From the NCBI GenBank assembly GCA_002362735.1, contig DEUU01000262.1:1-23525 (forward strand): a DNA stretch of 23,525 bases, read 5' to 3'. Below the pieces are notes generated by a model. That model worked only from the letters and a program-made list of their open reading frames with translations, did not search any database and was not told where the DNA came from. Below, piece by piece: positions 8,334 through 16,484 of this stretch (the first letter of the stretch is position 1; the number at the start of each line of letters is the position of its first letter). A program made the translations under genes and the position numbers. The stretch is from Dehalococcoidia bacterium UBA3254. Its GTDB lineage: Bacteria; Chloroflexota; Dehalococcoidia; Dehalococcoidales; UBA3254.

Positions 8334-8600
8334 ATGGATAGCGGCGTTCTGCGTGACTTCGTCATAATTATTACCGGTGGGCTGATGCTGGTTTTGATCA
8401 TAATCACCGGGATTATTGGGTTCCTGATTTATCGCCAGATTACAAAACTAATTAAATCTGTGAAAACCACCCTTCTTTCTGTCAAAGAAGTTAGTTCTGA
8501 AGTTAAAGAGGCTTTCAAGTCATCCAAAGACTTTTTAAACATAATAAAAAATCGTCCCGAGGAACCTGAGAAAAAAGCTGAAGCTGGTTCCGGCTCTTAA
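8334..8600 (+). CDS. Small single-span membrane protein (88 aa)
   Basis: The start is set at the ATG at 8334 because AGGAGGTGG sits six bases before it. An upstream in-frame ATG at 8298 lacks such a site. The product has one hydrophobic helix (about residues 9-34) followed by a charged, heptad-like segment (TTLLSVKEVSSEVKEAFKSSKDF, about 44-65) and a short Glu/Lys/Pro tail. This layout resembles DUF948/YtxH-type small membrane proteins, for which no precise function is established. The stop codon TAA overlaps the stop of the exonuclease gene on the other strand (TTAA, 8597-8600). Confidence 0.7.
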   Translation: MDSGVLRDFVIIITGGLMLVLIIITGIIGFLIYRQITKLIKSVKTTLLSVKEVSSEVKEAFKSSKDFLNIIKNRPEEPEKKAEAGSGS

Positions 8601-9103
8601 GTCGGCGGATTCTGTATCTTGAGCCTATCTTTTAAAGCCTTGAGGTTGATTACGTCTTCTTTGTTGTACTCCAGTAGTTTCCGCAAGGCAATCTGGTCTC
8701 CGTACTGGACGTACCGCCACCAGAGCTTCACCGCTTCGTACCCATTGACTTCTTTAAGCTGTCTTTCAATTCCCAGAGTACATTCCACACGTTTAAGTCC
8801 ACCGTATAAATTATTTTTCCAGCAGTGGTGCATTAAATCGCAGTGGGAAAAATATGATTCGAGGTTGACGCCGTGGCGCGAATAAATAAAAGGCAGATCG
8901 AAACGATGACCATTGTAGGTATACAGAGAATCTACTCCCTCCAGCGAATCAAGGATACCCGTCCCTGTAATCTTATCCCCAACAAGCTGCGTGAAAATCT
9001 CTGTATCACCGTTAGTTACATATATCCCAACAACTGTAATTTCGTTTAAAACCGGATGGAAACCCGTGGTCTCAATATCCAGATACGCTTCCAATTCAAC
9101 CAC
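8597..9103 (-). CDS. DEDDy-type ribonuclease H-like exonuclease (YprB-like)
   Basis: This is a stand-alone 3'-5' exonuclease fold of the YprB / RNase_H_2 type. Candidate metal ligands are Asp9 and Glu11 in YLDIETTG, Asp69 in YNGHRFDLPF, and Tyr146 with Asp150 in EYNKEDVINL, which gives the DEDDy pattern. At 168 residues it is only the nuclease domain; YprB-type proteins often carry extra helical repeats. The start is a GTG at 9103 with GGGAG seven bases upstream. It follows the stop of the hydroxytransferase-like large subunit by 30 bases on the same strand, so it may be cotranscribed, though a functional link is not obvious. DNA or RNA preference cannot be told from sequence. Confidence 0.85.
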   Translation of the reverse strand: MVELEAYLDIETTGFHPVLNEITVVGIYVTNGDTEIFTQLVGDKITGTGILDSLEGVDSLYTYNGHRFDLPFIYSRHGVNLESYFSHCDLMHHCWKNNLYGGLKRVECTLGIERQLKEVNGYEAVKLWWRYVQYGDQIALRKLLEYNKEDVINLKALKDRLKIQNPPT

Positions 9104-9133
9104 CGCGTCACTCCCTTCAAATTCATGATACTA

Positions 9134-11638
9134 TTAATCTTCCCATTTACCTAATTCAACCAGGCATGAATTAGGAGCCATGCCGGGAACATTACGGGAC
9201 ATCAGCCGCCCGGGACTAAGGATATTGACACATCCTCCTCTGTCCGGGCTTTGAGGATTACCTGGCTCAACTGGATCATAGAGGCTTGAACCTTCGTATG
9301 AATGGACCACCCCCGGCCTCATCCTTTCAGTTACCTGAGCGATTCCCAGGACTGTTCCCCTGTCGTTGAAAAGCTTGATTATGTCCCCATCCTGTATGCC
9401 TCTGTTTTTGGCGTCCTGAGGGTGGATCCGCACCGTATGCCAGTAATATCCGTTTTTCAAAATCCTATTCGCCGGAATCTCGCCCAACCATAACGCATGG
9501 GTATCATGATGAGTATGAAATGTCATCCGTGGATGAGGAATAATGCACTGCAAAGGATATTTCTTCGTTAACTCGGAATCATATCCTTCCCAGCTCGGAA
9601 TATAACGGGCTAACATCGGCCGCTCTTGATCTTCCGGCGTATACTTTTTCAGACTTTCAGAGACAAATTCAATTTTACCGCTAAAAGTCCCCAACTCCAG
9701 GTCCTTTTCGGTGCCTCTCTTGGGATTCATGTAATCCGGGGTATCGCAAGGGCGGCCGTCATAAAACCACCGTAAGGCAGGGGTAGGTTTATAACCTTCT
9801 GGCAAAGGCACTACGTAATAGCCTTTGTTTTTGAATTCCTGGAAAGAGATATATTTCGGTAACTCGGAAACATAGAAATATTTTTCTATCCAGTCCTCTT
9901 CCGAATTTCCTTCGGTATATTCTTCTTTCACTCCTAACCTTTCCGCCAGTTGGGTTAGAATCCAGTAATCAGATTTGGATTCGTAGATAGGATCCACGCA
10001 CTTTTGCTGGTAGACTATAACGCGATGGTTACATTCACAAGAACTATGCAGGGAAGCACCCCCCGGATGCGCCCATTCGCTGATATCATTTCGCTCAAAG
10101 TTGGTGCAGGCTGGTAAAATTACATCTGCGAGATGAGTCTCATTGCACCACCAGCAGTCCTGATTGACTACGAAATCCAGCTTCGGACTCTGGTACATGC
10201 GAACCCAGTTGCTGGTATCAATCATGGTACTCATGTAAGAGCCGCCGTAGCGGTAAAACATCTTTACTTCAGAACAATCGGGAATTGGATATGTATATTT
10301 ATCAAATTGCTGTTCAATAGATCTTCCGCAGGTTCCGGGACCATTCCAGTGGACGGGCGGATTCAGGATCGCCTGAGGAACCAGTAACCGGTTGATACGC
10401 TGTTTTACCGGATTGACCGCCTGTTTCCTGGCCAGCTTGTTAATTCCACCGGTATTATAACCGGGAAAATCCGGTGAAGGATTGAAAGGAGCACCCATCG
10501 ATGTTCCCCAGATATTGACCCCCGGCTTACCCAACCCCCGCATTGCCTGGAGATAAACCATCAATCGCGGCCACTCTGTACCATAAGCCTGGCGACAAGC
10601 ACCGGATTCTCCCCCGCGTGCCCCTGCCGCAAGCATCGTCCGTTTAGATGCCCAATCATTCGCCAAAGCCACAATAGTTCTGGCTGGAACCCCACAGATA
10701 TTCTCCGCCCATTCTGGGGATCGGGGCGTCCCGTCCTCTTCCCCCAGAATATGTTTTTTAAATTCTTCAAAACCCTGGGTGTGTGTTGATAAATAATCTT
10801 TATCGTAATTCCCGGTTTTCAACCATATGTAAGCGATTGCCTCAGCCATTGCGGCATCGGTGCCTGGTCGAGGGGCAATCCATTTGTCAGCCTGAATCAC
10901 TGCAGTGTAATTACAAAAAGGGTCAATAAAGATTTGCCGGATACCAAGCTGTTTTAACCATAAACGCCAGATAGCAGACTCCTGTCCTCCATAGACACCG
11001 TGAGTAGAATCAGGATCATTGCCCCAGTGAATCACCAGTTCAGTATTTTTGAGAGCATCCTCCAGCAGATCGTATTGTTCGGGCAGCCCAAATCTCCAAT
11101 AAAACCCGAAAGCATGGGCAGCTCCCCAGTGCCACCCTTCCCAGCTATCCGGATTGTCCACGATCTCCGTAAACCCGATCAGATTAAAAAACCTGGCCCA
11201 AACGCTGGTGCGGTAACCGAAAAAGCCCCAATTGTGATGAGATGAAGCTCTGGACATGATAGCCGAAGCCCCGAAACTAGCCCGTATTCGTTTCATTTCT
11301 CTGGCGACCAGGTCGAGCGCTTCTTCCCAGCTGACCCGGCGGTAACCCGACTTGCCACGGTTTTCCTGATGTCTTTGTCCGTCCGGATCGAAATCCACCC
11401 GGACCATGGGATATTTGATTCGATCATCAGAATAAGCACGGGCACGCTCTGTCAAAGAATAGGCAGGAAGACAGACTTTACGAAAAGGCACGAACTTCTT
11501 GCCGTGAGCTTCAATCTTCCATGATGGCGCATCAGTATTGTCAAATACAAGGGGACGAACCCGGATGATTTTCCCGTCTTTAACATGGACCTGCACCGGA
11601 CCGCCCTGCCCGCAATTCACGTACACCTTCTCAGACAT
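9134..11638 (-). CDS. athL: Pyrogallol hydroxytransferase-like Mo enzyme, large subunit (active-site residues conserved)
   Basis: This DMSO-reductase-family molybdopterin enzyme most resembles the large subunit of Pelobacter acidigallici transhydroxylase. That enzyme converts pyrogallol to phloroglucinol with 1,2,3,5-tetrahydroxybenzene as co-substrate, in the cytoplasm. From the chosen ATG the protein has 834 residues (Pelobacter about 875). There is no N-terminal Cys cluster motif and no Tat signal. By comparison with the Pelobacter sequence as I recall it, His134 (SSHHNWG), Asp164 and Ser165 (NPDSWEGW) correspond to His144, Asp174 and Mo-ligand Ser175. Tyr394 (FPGYNTGG) corresponds to the catalytic Tyr404. 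A TTG six bases upstream (11644) is an alternative start; GGGAG lies ten bases before the ATG. No small-subunit gene is adjacent; the nearest, at 12752-13576, lies across an opposing lipoprotein gene. Confidence 0.85.
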   Translation of the reverse strand: MSEKVYVNCGQGGPVQVHVKDGKIIRVRPLVFDNTDAPSWKIEAHGKKFVPFRKVCLPAYSLTERARAYSDDRIKYPMVRVDFDPDGQRHQENRGKSGYRRVSWEEALDLVAREMKRIRASFGASAIMSRASSHHNWGFFGYRTSVWARFFNLIGFTEIVDNPDSWEGWHWGAAHAFGFYWRFGLPEQYDLLEDALKNTELVIHWGNDPDSTHGVYGGQESAIWRLWLKQLGIRQIFIDPFCNYTAVIQADKWIAPRPGTDAAMAEAIAYIWLKTGNYDKDYLSTHTQGFEEFKKHILGEEDGTPRSPEWAENICGVPARTIVALANDWASKRTMLAAGARGGESGACRQAYGTEWPRLMVYLQAMRGLGKPGVNIWGTSMGAPFNPSPDFPGYNTGGINKLARKQAVNPVKQRINRLLVPQAILNPPVHWNGPGTCGRSIEQQFDKYTYPIPDCSEVKMFYRYGGSYMSTMIDTSNWVRMYQSPKLDFVVNQDCWWCNETHLADVILPACTNFERNDISEWAHPGGASLHSSCECNHRVIVYQQKCVDPIYESKSDYWILTQLAERLGVKEEYTEGNSEEDWIEKYFYVSELPKYISFQEFKNKGYYVVPLPEGYKPTPALRWFYDGRPCDTPDYMNPKRGTEKDLELGTFSGKIEFVSESLKKYTPEDQERPMLARYIPSWEGYDSELTKKYPLQCIIPHPRMTFHTHHDTHALWLGEIPANRILKNGYYWHTVRIHPQDAKNRGIQDGDIIKLFNDRGTVLGIAQVTERMRPGVVHSYEGSSLYDPVEPGNPQSPDRGGCVNILSPGRLMSRNVPGMAPNSCLVELGKWED

Positions 11639-11722
11639 GAACAAACAACTCCCGCTTTCGAGAAATTTTCATCTTCTATGATATGTGAGTTGGTTTAAAT
11701 AATCAAATACGAAATCGGTCTC

Positions 11723-11728
11723 ATTATA
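11723..11728 (-). promoter_or_regulatory. Possible -10 box for the downstream hydroxytransferase-like gene
   Basis: The minus strand reads TATAAT, about 85 bases upstream of the ATG at 11638. No convincing -35 is seen. Confidence 0.25.
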
Positions 11729-11768
11729 CAGTAAGAAAAATCAATACATATGGATCTAACTACATAAT

Positions 11769-11797
11769 TTGATAAAATGTAATGTATACCCTAAAAT
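11769..11797 (+). promoter_or_regulatory. Promoter of the head-GIN lipoprotein gene
   Basis: TTGATA (11769-11774), a 17-base spacer and TAAAAT (11792-11797) form a good sigma-70-type promoter. The expected start is near 11804, about 22 bases ahead of the ATG. Confidence 0.55.
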
Positions 11798-11825
11798 TCA
11801 GTTGAATAACTTCCGGGTAAACTAA

Positions 11826-12605
11826 ATGAAAAAAGTATTCGGATGGATAGCTCCAATCATTTTAATACTGACGGCGGCCCTGCTCGCCGGCTGCTCCGGT
11901 TTTGGTGTCATTAACGGTTCGGGCAATATTATAACGAAATCATACGATTTCAATAACTTTACGGATATCGAGATCAGTAGCGCTTTTAATTTCGAAGTCA
12001 CTCCTTCGAATACTTACAGTATCTCTATTTCAGCTTATGAAAACTTGTTCGACTATTTTAACGTTTCACAATCCGGAAAAACACTGAAAATAGGCATGAA
12101 ATCAGGATATTTCACCCGCTCATATCCTGATGCCAAAATCAATTTGCCAGTCTTGAGCCGTCTGAATGTTTCCGGGGCTTCCCATGGCAACGTCACGGGT
12201 TTCTCATCTTCCCAAAATTTTAGTGTCGACCTGTCCGGAGCCAGTACTCTGACGATCGAGATGGAGACCGGCGATACCGATCTCTCCGTTTCAGGCGCCG
12301 GAAAGATCACCGGTCAATTGAAAGCCACGGACTCCCGGATGGATTTGTCCGGTGCCAGCCGAGCTGAGCTCACCGGGGCTTCCGATAATCTAAATCTGAA
12401 CGTATCTGGTGCCAGCACTGCGAATCTGCCCAATTTTACTCTCAAGAACGCAACTACCGATATCAGCGGCGCCAGCACCGCCAACTTGAATGTCAATGGA
12501 GAATTGAACGTAGAGGTTTCGGGCGCTTCTACCCTCAACTATACGGGGAATCCCACCCTCGGGAAAATCAGCGTCACGGGGGCATCCACCCTCAATCATA
12601 AGTAA
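11826..12605 (+). CDS. Head-GIN (DUF2807) lipoprotein
   Basis: This is a surface-anchored lipoprotein of 259 residues. A signal peptide ends in the lipobox LLAGC with Cys23. The remainder fits the putative auto-transporter adhesin head GIN domain (DUF2807). It opens with GSGNIITKSYDFNNFTDIEIS, and from about residue 115 to the end a SGAS-type motif recurs eight times at roughly 17-23 residue intervals, consistent with a beta-helix built of repeated strands. Function is unknown for the family; envelope or adhesion roles have been suggested. The gene has its own promoter and runs against its neighbours. It splits the hydroxytransferase region, and its 3' end overlaps the opposing 46-codon gene by 14 bases. 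The ribosome site is weak. Confidence 0.88.
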   Translation: MKKVFGWIAPIILILTAALLAGCSGFGVINGSGNIITKSYDFNNFTDIEISSAFNFEVTPSNTYSISISAYENLFDYFNVSQSGKTLKIGMKSGYFTRSYPDAKINLPVLSRLNVSGASHGNVTGFSSSQNFSVDLSGASTLTIEMETGDTDLSVSGAGKITGQLKATDSRMDLSGASRAELTGASDNLNLNVSGASTANLPNFTLKNATTDISGASTANLNVNGELNVEVSGASTLNYTGNPTLGKISVTGASTLNHK

Positions 12606-12732
12606 TTTCAAAAACCAACACCTCCGCGTCTTTCTCCCCATCGAAGTGTATTATGGATTCTACAACTTCAGGATTAATGCTTTTCACCCAGGGTTCTCTC
12701 ACTACCTGCTCAGTATACTTATTATCTGCCAT
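12592..12732 (-). CDS. Small acidic protein downstream of the Fe-S subunit (46 aa)
   Basis: This is a short gene that is easy to miss. It starts with an ATG at 12732, eight bases after AAGGA, and stops with TGA at 12592-12594. It begins 19 bases after the stop of the iron-sulfur subunit gene on the same strand, making it the likely third gene of the alpha-beta operon. The product opens MADNKYTEQVVREPWVKSIN and continues with an acidic segment ending EVLVFEITYD. It has no cysteine, signal or membrane helix. I do not recognise it. Candidate roles are a chaperone, a cofactor-insertion partner or a small structural subunit of the molybdenum enzyme, all inferred from position. Its last 14 bases overlap the convergent lipoprotein gene. 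Confidence 0.6.
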   Translation of the reverse strand: MADNKYTEQVVREPWVKSINPEVVESIIHFDGEKDAEVLVFEITYD

Positions 12733-12751
12733 CTGAGGCTTCCTTATGTTC

Positions 12752-13576
12752 TCATGTGACGTTTTTGAATAATTTTATGTCTCCCAGATTAACATCCTTT
12801 TCCGTACTGATCAATTTGATTTCTACAGGACTGTATCCGATTTTTTCTATTTTAAGAGAAAAAGTTCCGGTCTTCAGCCCATTCAGCCAAAAATCTCCGA
12901 AGTTATCCGTCACCGTCTTAAAAACTTCACCGGTCTTTTGATCAATTAATGAGATGTCTGCAACTTCAATACACTCATCTTCATCCGGATCATATATCGC
13001 ACCGGCAACAAATTTTCCGGGGATACCGATATAATATACACGGGGTTTGGTTTTGTATTCGGGATATAATTCACGAGCGTCGATGGCCAGAGATTTTAAA
13101 TCTTGCTCCTCTCCGAAAGTCAAAGCCCCGGTGGGACAGACATCAACGCACCGCGGTTCTTTCCAGCCCCGGTCCAATAAATGAGCGCACATGGTGCATT
13201 TCTGTGCCAGGATGAGATTATCATTAAAATAGATGGCTCCATACGGACAGGCATCAACGCAGTTGCGACAACCTGTACATCTCTGAGGATCTATGATAAC
13301 CACGCCGTCTTTTCGTTTATAAAGAGCTCCTTCTATTTTACAGGATTTGATACAGGGGGCGTCGTCACAATGCTGGCATAATATCGGTATATAGTGCATC
13401 TTAACTTTAGGGACTGTCCCCCGGACATATTCGTTCAGCTTCAACCAGAAATGGCCGGTATCCGGCTGGGGTTTGGCATAGGGAGTCCAATCGTTGGCCA
13501 CATGCTCGTCTTTACAGGCGATCTGGCAGTTATAACATCCGTTGCATTTTCTCACATCAACAATTAACGATTTCAT
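12752..13576 (-). CDS. athS: Hydroxytransferase-like iron-sulfur subunit
   Basis: This is the electron-transfer beta subunit of a DMSO-reductase-family enzyme, cytoplasmic, 274 residues, the same length class as Pelobacter transhydroxylase beta. Cysteines fall in four groups: Cys11/14/17/21, Cys67/70/75/79, Cys100/103/106/110 and Cys127/130/143/147, enough for four [4Fe-4S] clusters. Residues about 190-274 form a beta-sandwich tail (VAGAIYDPD to VNLGDIKLF) of carboxypeptidase-regulatory or transthyretin-like type. This tail is also present in the Pelobacter subunit and absent from most NarH/DmsB proteins. The gene starts two bases after the stop of the 878-residue large subunit, with GGAG inside the end of that gene, so the two are translated together. 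Confidence 0.9.
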   Translation of the reverse strand: MKSLIVDVRKCNGCYNCQIACKDEHVANDWTPYAKPQPDTGHFWLKLNEYVRGTVPKVKMHYIPILCQHCDDAPCIKSCKIEGALYKRKDGVVIIDPQRCTGCRNCVDACPYGAIYFNDNLILAQKCTMCAHLLDRGWKEPRCVDVCPTGALTFGEEQDLKSLAIDARELYPEYKTKPRVYYIGIPGKFVAGAIYDPDEDECIEVADISLIDQKTGEVFKTVTDNFGDFWLNGLKTGTFSLKIEKIGYSPVEIKLISTEKDVNLGDIKLFKNVT

Positions 13577-13578
13577 TT

Positions 13579-16215
13579 TTATTTATCTCCATCCAATACT
13601 CTTTCCAGAACCAGGCCGGATCCGGGATGATATTTTCTCTTAAAAGCCTCGGGGTATTTCTGGCGTAATCCGTCTAGATCAGCCCCCTCCACCTGCACCA
13701 GAAAACCGCTCACTACCATGCCCGTAGCGTTTTTCGAGGTGATATTATGGGGAGTAATCGTATTAATGGCACCCCCTCTATCCAGTTCTCCGGGGATGAT
13801 CGGATCATATCTTGCTCCATGGTCCATGTAAACCGCTCCCTCCATGATCCTCTCCGTCACATAAGCCCCTCCCAGTACCGCCCCTCTTTCGTTGAATACT
13901 TTCACTACATCCCCGGTTCGAATCCCTCTCGTGGCGGCATCCAGGGGATTTATCCATAAGGGTTCATATAAATAACAATCCGGACCTCTCACCTTGCAGG
14001 TAGGTATTTCTCTCAGCCAGGTCATATCGTCATGGTTGGCATGGACCCTCCATTTTGGATGATTAGATACAATCAAAAGAGGATATTGCTGAGCCCGTTC
14101 ACTGCTAACTCTCTCATCGTGGCTTTCTCCCTTCTCAATCCAGTGGGGTACCGGAGGTCTTTCTTTATCATCCGGGAAATGATCAGCCAACTTCTGGGAA
14201 TAAAACTCAATCTTGCCGGTCGGTGTCGTCAGTTTGTTATTCTCCGGGTCTTCATAGAATTTCCTCAAGCCCGGAGGATATTTCTTCCATTCCGGATCGG
14301 TCGGGACCACAAAATAATCCTTTTCTTTGAACTCTTCATAAGAAACTAATTTCTGCACTCCGGAGTTCTCAAAACCAAGTTTAATACGATCCTCAATACT
14401 TAATGACTGGGTATATTCCTTGATCAGTCCCAGTTTATCTGCGATCATGCAAACAATCTCATAATCGCTCTTTGACTCACCTCTGGCTTCGATACATTTA
14501 CTCTCATTTAGAATCAAATGGAATTGTCCGCTCATATTGTCCGAGGCGATATCGTTGAGTTCAAACTTGGTACTGACTGGCAGAATTACATCAGCAAACA
14601 AGCAATCGTTTTCCAGCCAGGGATGCTGTGCCAGAATAAATTCGATCTTGGGACTTCTGAGGCCTTTGATGTAGCTGTTGCTGTCGTTCCAGCAGGTTAT
14701 CCAGCAGGGTGTATCCGTCCAGATCATACGGACTTCGGAACAACCTTCAACCGGATATTTGTATTTAACGAACTGATCATCGACTTTACTCATGGCCATA
14801 GTGTTGCCATACCAGGTGAGAGGGGCTTTCAGCAAGGCATCATGGATGAGAAGTTTCGGAATAATCTGCCTGGGAAGAGGTGTCGCCGTTGAACTCGTCC
14901 CCAGTTTATTAGTTGAAAAATTCATCGCCCCCAGGGATACAGTAAACACATTTGGAATTACTGTGGAAAGAGGCATGGGGTCTGTATCTCTTGTAAGCCG
15001 CCGGCCCCATTCCATCATTTTTACCTGGTGCACACCCGGTTTTCCCAATCCCTGCATCGCTAATAATAGAACTTCCAGTCTGCCATTTTCCGTAGCGAAA
15101 GCTCCGCGGATGGCAGGTCCGCCGTTACCATGAGCAATGGAGGTTATTTTTGAAGCCCATGCTCGCGCCAGGGCTTTTATAATCCGGGTTGGGATAGTTG
15201 TTTTCTCCTCTGCCCATTCCGGAGTCTTGGGAATCCCATCTTCTTTACCCATGACATAAGTTTCGAACTTTTCGAAACCGACAGTATGGGTCTTGATATA
15301 CTCTTTATCGTAGGTCCCTGTTTTAATCCACAGGTAAGCAATCGCCAGTTGCAGTGCCGCATCGGTATTGGGCCGGATCGGAATCCACTTATCGGCGTGT
15401 ACTGCAGCACCATAGTTCAGATCAGGACAGATGTAAATACTCTTTATCCCCAATTCAGAAAACCAGTAACAAAGACGACTGGCCATCTGACCATCGAATC
15501 CCCAGGATGTCGTCTCCGGGTCACAACCCCAGAACAATACCTGTTCAGCGTTCTCCACGATATCCGGAATAGCGTTAATTACCGGTTCCATCTGACCAAC
15601 GAACTCACATCCCCAGGCATGCTTGGCCCCCCAGTACCACCCTTCCCAGCTATCTGCATTTCGAGCCTGGAATGTAAATCCCCCGAGCAATGCCAGGAGT
15701 CTATTTTGACAGCCGTGGGGACCATGAATTACCTTGGTCTCCCCATGTCCGTCTCCCTGAGACAAGATAGCATAAGGTCCATATTTCTGATGCACTCTTT
15801 TAATTTCACTGACAATAATATCCAGTGCCTCTTCCCATGAAATCCTGACGTATTTGCTGCTGCCCCGGTTTTGTGGATTTCTTTCGCCTTTCGGATTCCA
15901 ATCCACCCTTTTCATCGGATAGAGAATTCGGTTGGGTGAATACACCCTGTTCTTATATGCTAAACTAAACGGCGGCATCAGAGATTTCAAGGTCGGCACG
16001 AATGCCTTTCCTCTGGCTTCCATTTTCCAGGGATTAAACTGTTTCGGATCGAATTTCCAATCGTAATGTAGAGGCCTTATCCGGACAATCTTTCCATTAT
16101 TAACGTCTATCACCCCGGTATTGGCATCTCCACTACTGGAAGAGATGAATCCCAATCCCCTGAGGTGGGATGTTTCTTCACCGGATTTCTTTTGAGTGTT
16201 TTTATTCTCAGACAT
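13579..16215 (-). CDS. Hydroxytransferase-like Mo enzyme, large subunit (divergent paralogue)
   Basis: This is a molybdopterin oxidoreductase-family large subunit of 878 residues, cytoplasmic, without Fe-S cysteines at the N-terminus. Like the paralogue at 9134-11638 it has a candidate Mo-ligand motif: Asp188-Ser189 in NADSWEGW and His157 in GDGHGET. The region where transhydroxylase has its catalytic tyrosine (FPGY) reads instead around FTVSLGAMNFS, with no tyrosine. Substrate or reaction may therefore differ. The molybdopterin-dinucleotide binding domain is at the C-terminus (GDVVKVFNERGAVLGGA and DRGGAINTITPHN). It starts with ATG after AAGGAG and is followed two bases later by the iron-sulfur subunit gene. 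It is 269 bases downstream of dctM, with a hairpin between. Confidence 0.85.
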   Translation of the reverse strand: MSENKNTQKKSGEETSHLRGLGFISSSSGDANTGVIDVNNGKIVRIRPLHYDWKFDPKQFNPWKMEARGKAFVPTLKSLMPPFSLAYKNRVYSPNRILYPMKRVDWNPKGERNPQNRGSSKYVRISWEEALDIIVSEIKRVHQKYGPYAILSQGDGHGETKVIHGPHGCQNRLLALLGGFTFQARNADSWEGWYWGAKHAWGCEFVGQMEPVINAIPDIVENAEQVLFWGCDPETTSWGFDGQMASRLCYWFSELGIKSIYICPDLNYGAAVHADKWIPIRPNTDAALQLAIAYLWIKTGTYDKEYIKTHTVGFEKFETYVMGKEDGIPKTPEWAEEKTTIPTRIIKALARAWASKITSIAHGNGGPAIRGAFATENGRLEVLLLAMQGLGKPGVHQVKMMEWGRRLTRDTDPMPLSTVIPNVFTVSLGAMNFSTNKLGTSSTATPLPRQIIPKLLIHDALLKAPLTWYGNTMAMSKVDDQFVKYKYPVEGCSEVRMIWTDTPCWITCWNDSNSYIKGLRSPKIEFILAQHPWLENDCLFADVILPVSTKFELNDIASDNMSGQFHLILNESKCIEARGESKSDYEIVCMIADKLGLIKEYTQSLSIEDRIKLGFENSGVQKLVSYEEFKEKDYFVVPTDPEWKKYPPGLRKFYEDPENNKLTTPTGKIEFYSQKLADHFPDDKERPPVPHWIEKGESHDERVSSERAQQYPLLIVSNHPKWRVHANHDDMTWLREIPTCKVRGPDCYLYEPLWINPLDAATRGIRTGDVVKVFNERGAVLGGAYVTERIMEGAVYMDHGARYDPIIPGELDRGGAINTITPHNITSKNATGMVVSGFLVQVEGADLDGLRQKYPEAFKRKYHPGSGLVLERVLDGDK

Positions 16216-16240
16216 TAATCTCCTTCTTATGTAAACATCT

Positions 16241-16259
16241 ATGAAGTTAAATTCTTCAT
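16241..16259. repeat. Inverted repeat ahead of the hydroxytransferase-like operon
   Basis: ATGAAG, seven bases, CTTCAT. It lies 26 bases upstream of the start codon at 16215, between a likely promoter area and the ribosome site. Possible operator or small mRNA hairpin. Confidence 0.35.
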
Positions 16260-16373
16260 TTTATACACCTATACAACTTGACAAAGAGTAGATGAGAGGA
16301 AAGTAATTCGAATTTCACAATGTGTTATTAATCCCGGTGATCCAGGTTAGACAGTCTTCAAAATTTGAAATTT

Positions 16374-16415
16374 AATAATATAGCGAGGCTGTAGGCAAAG
16401 CCTCGCTATATTATT
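16374..16415. terminator. Perfect 17-bp hairpin between dctM and the hydroxytransferase-like operon
   Basis: AATAATATAGCGAGGCT pairs exactly with its complement after an eight-base loop (GTAGGCAA). A GC core is flanked by AT-rich ends on both sides. It lies 70 bases past the dctM stop. It fits an intrinsic terminator, although the run of U residues after it is short on the minus strand. Confidence 0.6.
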
Positions 16416-16484
16416 TGATAAAACTGGCGCCAAAGAGAATAACTCCCTCTGCCAACTTAACGTGTTGTTCACAATATTTTATTT

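Noticed and set aside
13579..16215. Missing N-terminal Fe-S cysteines as a sign of truncation
   Set aside because: Length equals Pelobacter transhydroxylase alpha, which also lacks the cluster; the same holds for the other paralogue.
16279..16310. TTGACA on the plus strand upstream of the Mo-enzyme operon
   Set aside because: No -10 at proper spacing and no plus-strand gene follows it.
16416..16484. Short frame after dctM reading about 25 protein-like residues on the minus strand
   Set aside because: No usable start codon or ribosome site; it abuts the terminator-like hairpin.
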